Source of the DNA: Anaerolineae bacterium
GTDB lineage: Bacteria; Chloroflexota; Anaerolineae; JAAYZQ01
NCBI GenBank assembly: GCA_016926595.1
Contig: JAFGOG010000175.1
Span: 1-20,636, forward strand
Reading direction: 5' to 3'
Length of the DNA stretch: 20,636 bases
The position numbers were made by a program, and so were the translations under genes. Below are positions 14,799-20,636 of this stretch, one piece after another (position 1 is the stretch's first letter; every line of letters begins with the position of its first letter). Below the pieces are notes generated by a model. The model did not search any database. It was given only the letters and a program-made list of their open reading frames with translations, and was not told the DNA's origin.

Positions 14799-17054
14799 CT
14801 AGTCCACACGATCCAATTCTTGCCTGATCGCCCGGCCGATCTTGTCCCGGGTAAACGGTTTTCTGACAAATGGCCCGGCGCCCAGCTCTTGGGCCAGTGC
14901 GACCCGCTCGTCTTCGGCAAAGCCGCTGGCGATGATCGCTTTTTGCCCGGGGTGGATCTTGATGATCTCACGATAGGTCTCCAGCCCATCAAAACCCGGG
15001 GCCATGAGCATATCCAGGACCAGGATATCGACCTTGTTTTTTTGCAGGTATCGGATGGCGGCGTGCCCTCCCTGGGCGCGGACAGTGTCATAGCCCAATG
15101 TCTCCAGCAGCCGGCTGGTGAGGACCAGTTGGTCTTCGAGGTCGTCGATGATGAGCACCGTCTCACTGCCGCGGTAATCACGCCGCGGCCTGGCAGGCTC
15201 GGTGACCGGTTCCAGGGCCACCGGGAAGTAGAGGCGGAAGGTGGTGCCCTGGCCTACCTCGGTCTGCAGGTCGACCCGCCCCTGGTGGTCGCGTAACACG
15301 CCGTGCAGCACGGACAGGCCCAGGCCGCTGCCGCTGTCGCCCATGCGTTTTGTGGTGAAAAACGGCTCAAAGAGGTGTACGAGATCCTGGTTCCGAATGC
15401 CGGTGCCGGTGTCCTGCACGCTCAGAACCACGTAATCGCCGGCGTCTATCTCTTCGTAGCCGGTGAAAGGTTCATCGAGCCTCTGGTGAGCCGTAGAGAT
15501 GGTCAGTTCACCGCCATCGGGCATCGCTTCAAAGGCGTTGATCACCAGGTTCATCAGCGCCTTGCTCAAGTGCGGTTCGGAGCCGGAGATGCTCGGCAGA
15601 TCCGGACAGAGGTCGGCGCTGACCGCGACCTGGGGATAGCGTGCTTTTAAGGCAGAAAAGGATGGCGCGGTCAGATAGGCTTCGACGACGAGGTTGAGGT
15701 TGAGCAGGGTCATATGGTAGGTGCCGCGCCGGGCCAGGGTGAGCAGATCCTGGACGATCGCTGAGGCTTTCTCAGCTGACCGTTTGATCTGCGCCAGGTC
15801 CTGGCGGATGCCGCTGTCCTGGGGCAGGTCCATCATGATCAGGTCGGGATAGGCGACCAGCGGGCTGAGGATGTTGTTGAGATCGTGAGCGACGCCGCCG
15901 GCCAGGATGCCCACTGATTCCAGGCGGCGGGCGCGTTCCAGCATGTCAGTCATCTCCTGCTGTTCTGCTTCCTGGCGCTTACGATCGGTGATATCGCGCA
16001 GGACGACCGCTCGGCCGGTGAGGCGGCGCCGCCAGTCGCGGACCGGCGAGACCTGGACATCATAGATGCGTTCTGTCTGGCCATCGGGAAGGGTGACCTC
16101 GAAAGCCGGTGGGAATGAGTCGACGGTCTGGTCGGGGGCGGCCTCTCGCGGTTCTCCAGGGCGGCGCAGCCGGGCCGATCGTCTGAGCGGATCTTGCCAC
16201 ACCAGGTCGGCCGCGCCGATCCGGGTTCCCAGCATGGCTTGAAGGCCGGCGCCGGTGATACGTTGGGCGGCGGCGTTCATGTCGATGAGATGGTCGTGTT
16301 CGTCGAGGACGATGACGCCGTCGCTCATGCTCTCCACCACCAGGGTACGGGCGATGGGCACAATGTCTTCCACACGCAGGTAGAAAAGCATGGTGAACAA
16401 GGTCAGATAGGCCGCGTGGGAAAACAACGGGGTCATGTCAACGTGCGGCCAGGGGTTTAGCCCCAGTTGGACCACGATGTTGCCGAGCAGCGGCATGAGC
16501 ATGGCGAGCAGGACCAGGGTGACCTGGCGGCGCTGCAAGAGCGGCGAGCGGCTCCACATCTGGAGCAGCAGCATGGTTTCCAGCGTGTGAAGGGCATAGG
16601 TATAGGCGATGTGGAACCAATAGGCGATCCCGTGGTCGTGAACGAGGACCCTAAAGCTATTGCTCCAGATCAGGGTGGCCGGCCCCCAGACCAGATGATG
16701 GTAGGGGTTGGTAAAGACCAGGGTCACGATCAGGATCGGTTCGATCAGCAGCAAGGCCACGGTGCGGGGTGTGATCCAGCGCTCGTGGCCGGTGTAATGC
16801 AGGATAAAAAGCAGCCAGCCCAGCAGCACGACGCCGATGCCGACGTATTGGATGTTGTTTAGCCAGATCATCAGGGTCAGGTCGTTGGTGACCAGTTCGA
16901 GGGCATAGCCCAACATCCATTGGGTAGCGCCCAGGCCGATGATGGCGCCGATCCTGGCGCCGGGAATGGGATAGCGGATCCAGGCATATATCGACGAAGC
17001 AAACGATACGATCACGCCGGCAAACAGCAGTATGACGTAGGGAGCCCCTTGCAT
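14799..17054 (-). CDS. Hybrid histidine kinase with 7TM sensor region, PAS and receiver
   Basis: The product is 751 residues. An N-terminal 7TM sensor region (about 1-225, HisKA_7TM type) leads to a PAS domain (about 235-360). The kinase core has H390 (GGVAHDLNNILSPL), N506 (LMNLVINAFEAM), DTGTGI at 548 and GSGLGL at 575. A C-terminal receiver (about 631-750) has D637-D638, phospho-acceptor D681 (DILVLDMLMAP) and K732 (VRKPF). It is therefore a membrane sensor that can relay phosphate internally; no DNA-binding output is attached, so a partner elsewhere is expected. GGAGG lies 10 bases before the ATG, and a good promoter lies just upstream. The alcohol dehydrogenase gene follows directly. The signal is unknown. 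Confidence 0.9.
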   Translation of the reverse strand: MQGAPYVILLFAGVIVSFASSIYAWIRYPIPGARIGAIIGLGATQWMLGYALELVTNDLTLMIWLNNIQYVGIGVVLLGWLLFILHYTGHERWITPRTVALLLIEPILIVTLVFTNPYHHLVWGPATLIWSNSFRVLVHDHGIAYWFHIAYTYALHTLETMLLLQMWSRSPLLQRRQVTLVLLAMLMPLLGNIVVQLGLNPWPHVDMTPLFSHAAYLTLFTMLFYLRVEDIVPIARTLVVESMSDGVIVLDEHDHLIDMNAAAQRITGAGLQAMLGTRIGAADLVWQDPLRRSARLRRPGEPREAAPDQTVDSFPPAFEVTLPDGQTERIYDVQVSPVRDWRRRLTGRAVVLRDITDRKRQEAEQQEMTDMLERARRLESVGILAGGVAHDLNNILSPLVAYPDLIMMDLPQDSGIRQDLAQIKRSAEKASAIVQDLLTLARRGTYHMTLLNLNLVVEAYLTAPSFSALKARYPQVAVSADLCPDLPSISGSEPHLSKALMNLVINAFEAMPDGGELTISTAHQRLDEPFTGYEEIDAGDYVVLSVQDTGTGIRNQDLVHLFEPFFTTKRMGDSGSGLGLSVLHGVLRDHQGRVDLQTEVGQGTTFRLYFPVALEPVTEPARPRRDYRGSETVLIIDDLEDQLVLTSRLLETLGYDTVRAQGGHAAIRYLQKNKVDILVLDMLMAPGFDGLETYREIIKIHPGQKAIIASGFAEDERVALAQELGAGPFVRKPFTRDKIGRAIRQELDRVD

Positions 17055-17090
17055 GGTCTGGTTGCCTCCAGGTTGGAATATCTATGATCA

Positions 17091-17119
17091 AGTATACCAC
17101 GGGGCGGCGTGTTTGTCTA
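17091..17119 (-). promoter_or_regulatory. Candidate sigma-70-type promoter for the hybrid kinase gene
   Basis: Read on the minus strand, TAGACA (17119-17114) and TATACT (17096-17091) are separated by 17 bases. Each hexamer is one base from consensus. Transcription would start near 17084, about 30 bases before the kinase ATG. The -35 box overlaps the stop codon of the broken HEAT gene upstream. Confidence 0.5.
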
Positions 17120-17454
17120 CTGAGGGGATCGACCCTGGATGTCTACACCCAACCTGGTCAATACGCTGCGAGCCAGGAGTTGGCGGTATTTGCCCAAGAG
17201 AGCCTCGTTTTGCAGGGCTTGCTGCAGTGGGACGACGGCCACCGGGCCGATCTGGAGCAGGGCATCGGCGCTTAGCGCACGGACCTTGGAATCGGGGTCG
17301 CGAGCCAGGCGGCGGATGAGCGGCTCGATGGCGGCAGGACGACGGGCCGAACGCGACTCGTGTCGAGCAGGAATTGCAGGATATCCGGGCGGCGATAGTA
17401 GGCCATGGCTTCGCCGAGGGTTGGTTTGCATCCTAATGTAGTGATGGTGCTCAT
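17117..17454 (-). pseudogene. HEAT-repeat protein gene broken by a frameshift
   Basis: Two overlapping frames on the minus strand together make one sensible protein. The first, from the ATG at 17454 with AAAAGGA 6 bases before it, reads MSTITTLGCKPTLGEAMAYY, then RRPDILQFLLDTSRVRPVV before becoming low-complexity. The other frame, entered between about 17365 and 17335, continues RPAAIEPLIRRLARDPDSK, VRALSADALLQIGPVAVVPL and so on to a TAG at 17117-17119. This second part is a typical HEAT/PBS-lyase-like helical repeat. The combined span is 338 bases, one short of a multiple of three, so a single lost base would explain it. It may be a real pseudogene or a sequencing or assembly error. HEAT repeats serve in protein-protein contact; the role here is unknown. 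Confidence 0.6.
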
Positions 17455-17481
17455 CTGGAGTCCTTTTCAGGCGTGGGCCAA

Positions 17482-17502
17482 AAACTGTTCCGTGTACAGT
17501 TT
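17482..17502. promoter_or_regulatory. Operator-like inverted repeat in a divergent intergenic region
   Basis: AAACTGT (17482-17488) and ACAGTTT (17496-17502) form a perfect 7-7-7 inverted repeat. It lies between the HEAT gene (minus strand) and the nitroreductase gene (plus strand). It directly abuts ACTATA at 17503-17508, which reads TATAGT (a possible -10 box) on the minus strand. The form suits a dimeric regulator site. No regulator gene is adjacent, so this is suggestive only. Confidence 0.3.
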
Positions 17503-17555
17503 ACTATAGATGCCGTTCAATATAGTCCTGTCTGGCCTGCCTGTCAAGAAGAGAT

Positions 17556-17583
17556 TTGTCTCTGCCTTGACTTGTGCTACAAT
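17556..17583 (+). promoter_or_regulatory. Weak promoter candidate for the nitroreductase operon
   Basis: TTGTCT (17556-17561) and TACAAT (17578-17583) are 16 bases apart. The -10 box is one base from consensus and the -35 box two. The leader to the ATG at 17706 would be about 115 bases and holds CTCGCG/CGCGAG near 17623-17635, a short inverted repeat. Confidence 0.3.
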
Positions 17584-17705
17584 AGACCGCGTGCCACTCA
17601 ATATCCCCGGTGTGTATCATCTCGCGGCGCGAGTACAAGACCCGCCCCTACGGCAAGGGAGTGAGATGATGCCTGTCGGTATGTTATCTCGTAGAGGAGG
17701 AATCC

Positions 17706-18281
17706 ATGCTCAAAGAGTTGGTCATCAAGACCCGAAGCTATCGCCGTTTTGACGAAAGCGTGCCGGTCGAGCGCGAAACGCTGCGCGAGTTGGTCGATCT
17801 GGCGCGGTTCTCGGCTTCCGGCTCAAACCGCCAGCCGCTCAAGTTTATGCTGGTGTGTGACCCGGAAGCCAACGCCAGGGTGTTTCCGCATACCCGGTGG
17901 GCCGGTTATCTGAAGGATTGGCCAGGCCCGGCGGAGGGCGAGCGCCCAACGGGGTACATCATCATCCTGGGTGATAACGAGGTCAGCAGTTCGGTGGGCT
18001 GCGACCATGGCATCGCTGCCCAATCGATCATGCTCGGCGCGACGGAAAAGGGGCTGGGTGGGTGCATGATTGGCTCGATCGACCGCGACGGCCTGCGCGC
18101 GGCGCTCGATATACCGGCCCGGTACGAGATCGCGCTCATCCTGGCGCTGGGCAAACCCGTGGAAAAGGTGGTGCTTGAAGACATGGGCGCCGATGGCGAC
18201 ACCAGGTACTATCGCGATGCCGATCAGGTGCATCACGTGCCCAAACGCACGCTGGACGAGTTGATCGTTGCCGAGGTGTAG
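17706..18281 (+). CDS. Nitroreductase family protein
   Basis: This 191-residue protein has the FMN-binding N-terminal pattern of the nitroreductase family: KTRSYRRF at about 8-15 and SASGSNRQPLKF at 36-47. Members are FMN enzymes that use NAD(P)H to reduce nitro groups, quinones, flavins or enones. The later segment GIAAQSIMLGATEKGLGGCM (102-121) matches the family helix that packs on the flavin. The C-terminus HHVPKRTLDELIV is typical of the short subfamily. GAGGAGG lies 5 bases before the ATG. The Gfo/Idh/MocA-family gene starts 37 bases downstream, so the genes are probably an operon. The substrate is not known; an electron-transfer or detoxification role is possible. Confidence 0.85.
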   Translation: MLKELVIKTRSYRRFDESVPVERETLRELVDLARFSASGSNRQPLKFMLVCDPEANARVFPHTRWAGYLKDWPGPAEGERPTGYIIILGDNEVSSSVGCDHGIAAQSIMLGATEKGLGGCMIGSIDRDGLRAALDIPARYEIALILALGKPVEKVVLEDMGADGDTRYYRDADQVHHVPKRTLDELIVAEV

Positions 18282-18318
18282 GCAGAGATCATTCTCGAGT
18301 TATTGCTAGAGGAGCGAC

Positions 18319-19515
18319 ATGACGATTAAACTGGCACTGGTAGGATGTGGTGGCATCTCGAGAGCCCATGTGACGGGTTATCACGATCTGGTGCAAAGAG
18401 GATGCCGCGAATTTGAGGTGACGGCGTGCTGCGATGTCAACGAGGCAAGCGCTGTGTTGCGAGCCCAAGAGATCGCCGCATTTCAGGGCACGCAGCCGGT
18501 CGTGTTGACGGACATCGCCGATCTGATCAAGGCCGGGATCGCCCAGGCGGCCGATCTGTGTCTGCCACACTGTTTTCATCACACGGTGGCGATCCCGCTG
18601 TTGGAGAATGGTATCGACGTGATGATCGAAAAGCCATTGGGAATCACGATCCGGGCCAGCAAGCGGATCATCGAGGTGGCTGAGAAATACGGCCGCGTGC
18701 TGGCAACGGGTGAAAACATTCGCCGCTATCCGACGGCGCGAGCCTGTGAATGGGCGATCAACGTACGGCGTCTGATCGGCGATGTGCGGCTGGTTACCAT
18801 CCAGGCGATCAACTATGGGCCGTTTGACATGACCCATTACGCGACCAAATGGCGGGTGATCAAGGCGCTGACCGGCGGCGGCATGATCATGGACAGCGGC
18901 GCACATTTTGGTGACATGATCCAGGTCTTGTTTGGCGATGTAGACCAGGTTTATTGTACGATGAACACCTATGACGACCGCATGGTCGAAGGGGCGCCGG
19001 TGGTGGGTACGGCGCCGGTCGACGTGGAGGACACATGGCACGCCGTGATCCGTTTCAAGAGTGGGCTGCACGTGACCTGGAGCTATTCGCGCGCGCTGCA
19101 CGAGCAAGGCGTGAGAGCCGGCGACTATTACGGCAGCAAGGGCACGATGCGTGATCTGGGGTTTGTCTTCCATCCGTTTCAGGGTGGCGGAAAGGCCGTG
19201 CTGGTTGATGGCAGTGAATGGTCGAGTGACCAGATCCTGGCCGAGTACATGGCCAGCCTTTCTGAGCAAGACAAGTCACGGCTGTTCCCCTATGGTTCGA
19301 CCGATGGGTTTGCGATCGAGGTGTGGGATTTTGTGAATGCCATCGCCACCGGCCGCAAGCCGGAGATGGATGGCTATGACGGGCTGCGGGCCAAGGCGTT
19401 GTGCGAGTGCTGCTACGAGTCGGCTACGGCCGGCGAGCCGGTCAAGTTTGATGACGTGTTGGCGGGCCGGATCGATGCCTATCAGCAGCCGATCGATGCG
19501 TTTTGGAAGATTTAG
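18319..19515 (+). CDS. Gfo/Idh/MocA family oxidoreductase
   Basis: This 398-residue protein has an N-terminal Rossmann fold with GCGGIS (9-14) for NAD(P) binding. The family motif EKPLG has its catalytic Lys at K105. The C-terminal substrate domain contains GGGMIMDSGAHFGDMI, giving D192 and H196 in the expected catalytic pair. Members oxidise or reduce hydroxyl groups of sugars and inositols. GAGGAG precedes the ATG by 5 bases. The middle of the protein has extra segments near residues 220-310, including a run of Gly and charged residues, as in the longer members of the family. It sits between a nitroreductase gene and an M24 gene on the same strand. The specific substrate cannot be named; a sugar dehydrogenase role fits the AGE and DUF4434 genes nearby. 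Confidence 0.88.
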   Translation: MTIKLALVGCGGISRAHVTGYHDLVQRGCREFEVTACCDVNEASAVLRAQEIAAFQGTQPVVLTDIADLIKAGIAQAADLCLPHCFHHTVAIPLLENGIDVMIEKPLGITIRASKRIIEVAEKYGRVLATGENIRRYPTARACEWAINVRRLIGDVRLVTIQAINYGPFDMTHYATKWRVIKALTGGGMIMDSGAHFGDMIQVLFGDVDQVYCTMNTYDDRMVEGAPVVGTAPVDVEDTWHAVIRFKSGLHVTWSYSRALHEQGVRAGDYYGSKGTMRDLGFVFHPFQGGGKAVLVDGSEWSSDQILAEYMASLSEQDKSRLFPYGSTDGFAIEVWDFVNAIATGRKPEMDGYDGLRAKALCECCYESATAGEPVKFDDVLAGRIDAYQQPIDAFWKI

Positions 19516-19537
19516 ATCGGGTGAGGCGCAGGTGTGG

Positions 19538-19553
19538 CCCCAACAAGTTGGGG
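19538..19553. repeat. Short hairpin between operon genes
   Basis: CCCCAACAAGTTGGGG forms a perfect inverted repeat (6-bp stem, 4-base loop) 22 bases after the oxidoreductase stop and 27 bases before the next ATG. No T-run follows, so it is not a clear terminator. It may modulate read-through or simply be a small dispersed palindrome. Confidence 0.5.
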
Positions 19554-19580
19554 ATCCCTATGGTCGTTGGTGGAGGGGCT

Positions 19581-20636
19581 ATGCTGGAAAGTGTGGATAG
19601 ATATCGATTCAAGATCCTGCCGCTGCGCGAGCAGGTGCGGGTGCACAACCGCTGGCTGGAACAGCGGCTGGACCGTGTTTTGCCTGAATTGATGCGGCGC
19701 GAGGGGTTCGATATGTGGATCGTCGTCGCCCGCGAGTACAACGAGGATCCGGTGGTGATGACCCTGCTGCCGCAGCCGGCCATGTCGGCGCGGCGGCGGA
19801 CGATCCTGGTCTTTAGCTTGCAGCCGGATGGTCGCGTGGACCGGCTGGCGCTGGACCGCTATGGCTTTGGCGATCTGTACAGGTCGGCCTGGAACCCGGA
19901 CGAAGAAGAGCAACACGCATGCCTGGCGCGGGTCGTGGCCGAGCGCCAGCCGCAGGTCATCGGCCTCAATGTGTGCCAGACCTTTGCCCTGGGCGATGGG
20001 TTGACGCACAGCGAGCACGAACGCATCGCCGCCGCGCTGGGCGACGAGCTGATGGGCCGGGTGCGCGGGGCCGGGCGGCTGTGTATCGGCTGGCTGGAGC
20101 GGCGCATAAAAGCCGAGCGGATCGTCTACCCGGGGATCGTGGAGATGGGGCACGCGCTGATCGCCGAAGCGTTTTCCAGCCGCGTGATCCAGCCGGGGGT
20201 CACGACAACGGAGGACGTGGCGTGGTGGATGCGCCAGACCATAGCCGATCTGGGGCTGTACGCCTGGTTCCAGCCGGACGTCGAGATTCAGGCGCAAGGG
20301 CAGCGGTTTGACGCCCAGGACAAACGCGAGCTGATCTTGCCCGGCGATGTGCTGCACTGTGACGTGGGCTTTGTCTACCTGGGGCTGGCTACCGACCAGC
20401 AGCAGAATGCCTATGTGCTCAAGCCCGGCGAGCGCGATGTGCCGCCAGGGCTCAAAGAGGCCCTGACCGCGGGCAACCGGCTGCAGGATATCCACGCGGA
20501 GGAGATGGTGCTCGGGCGCACGGGCAACGAGGTGCTGCGCGCGGCGTTGGATAAAGCCAAAGCCAAAGGGCTCCAGGCGAGTATCTACACCCACCCGCTT
20601 GGCTACCACGGGCATGCCGCCGGGCCGACGATCGGC
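19581..20636 (+). CDS. M24 family metallopeptidase (Xaa-Pro aminopeptidase-like), 3' end cut
   Basis: An open frame of 352 codons starts at the ATG at 19581, 4 bases after GGAGGGG, and runs off the window without a stop. The first 170 or so residues match a creatinase-like N-terminal domain. The C-terminal pita-bread domain shows metal ligands D261 (HCDVGF) and D272 (LATDQQQ) with the usual spacing of eleven. The His-rich THPLGYHGHAAGPTIG motif follows near 337-352, where H343 or H345 is the likely ligand. The last two Glu ligands lie beyond the window. Family members cleave peptides with proline at the second position, but some act on other amides. It is probably the third gene of the operon, 65 bases after the oxidoreductase gene. 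Confidence 0.85.
   Translation, partial: MLESVDRYRFKILPLREQVRVHNRWLEQRLDRVLPELMRREGFDMWIVVAREYNEDPVVMTLLPQPAMSARRRTILVFSLQPDGRVDRLALDRYGFGDLYRSAWNPDEEEQHACLARVVAERQPQVIGLNVCQTFALGDGLTHSEHERIAAALGDELMGRVRGAGRLCIGWLERRIKAERIVYPGIVEMGHALIAEAFSSRVIQPGVTTTEDVAWWMRQTIADLGLYAWFQPDVEIQAQGQRFDAQDKRELILPGDVLHCDVGFVYLGLATDQQQNAYVLKPGERDVPPGLKEALTAGNRLQDIHAEEMVLGRTGNEVLRAALDKAKAKGLQASIYTHPLGYHGHAAGPTIG

Noticed and set aside
17625..17665. Degenerate palindrome around AAGACCCGCCCCTACGG in the nitroreductase leader
   Set aside because: It recalls GTAGGGGCGGGTCTT-type repeats, but the second arm is too degraded to support a call from this window alone.

Overview
The window is about 20.6 kb of GC-rich bacterial chromosome with 14 recognisable protein-coding genes (two cut by the window edges) and one broken gene. 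No rRNA, tRNA, CRISPR array, transposase or phage gene was seen. Several traits suggest a member of the Chloroflexota (Anaerolineae-like). These are short palindromic repeats between genes, a large secreted multidomain protein ending in a YLPLVLR tail, a DUF4434 protein beside an AGE-family epimerase, and a 7TM-region hybrid kinase. This placement is inference from gene style and repeat style, not from a marker gene.

Left part, + strand (1-7134). The C-terminal end of a Na+/Ca2+ exchanger-type antiporter comes first. A 69-residue two-helix membrane protein follows, then a KdpD-like sensor kinase and a KdpE-like response regulator that overlap by 8 bases. No kdpFABC pump genes are in view, so the pair may control other genes. 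A 178-base spacer contains an imperfect tandem duplication that includes the 3' end of the regulator gene, plus three copies of a 17-base element. After it lies a tightly overlapping ABC-2 operon of one ATPase and two permeases.

Middle part, - strand (7158-17454, read right to left). A HEAT-repeat gene broken by an apparent frameshift comes first. Next is a hybrid histidine kinase with its own good promoter candidate, then an iron-containing alcohol dehydrogenase 12 bases downstream. A 1383-residue secreted protein follows; it carries three beta/gamma-crystallin-like domains, FnIII-like modules, a CARDB-like module, a MAM-like module and two PPC modules. It is followed by an AGE-family sugar epimerase and a DUF4434 TIM-barrel protein. 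The last two are separated by a 15-bp perfect palindrome. The sugar genes look like a carbohydrate-processing group, possibly linked to the secreted protein.

Right part, + strand (17706-20636). A nitroreductase-family protein, a Gfo/Idh/MocA-family oxidoreductase and an M24 (Xaa-Pro aminopeptidase-like) protein cut by the window end are closely spaced and probably co-transcribed.

No clear new defence or mobile system is visible. The items most worth a second look are the triple crystallin architecture with its YLPLVLR tail, the frameshifted HEAT gene, the tandem duplication at the regulator 3' end, and the several families of short palindromes.
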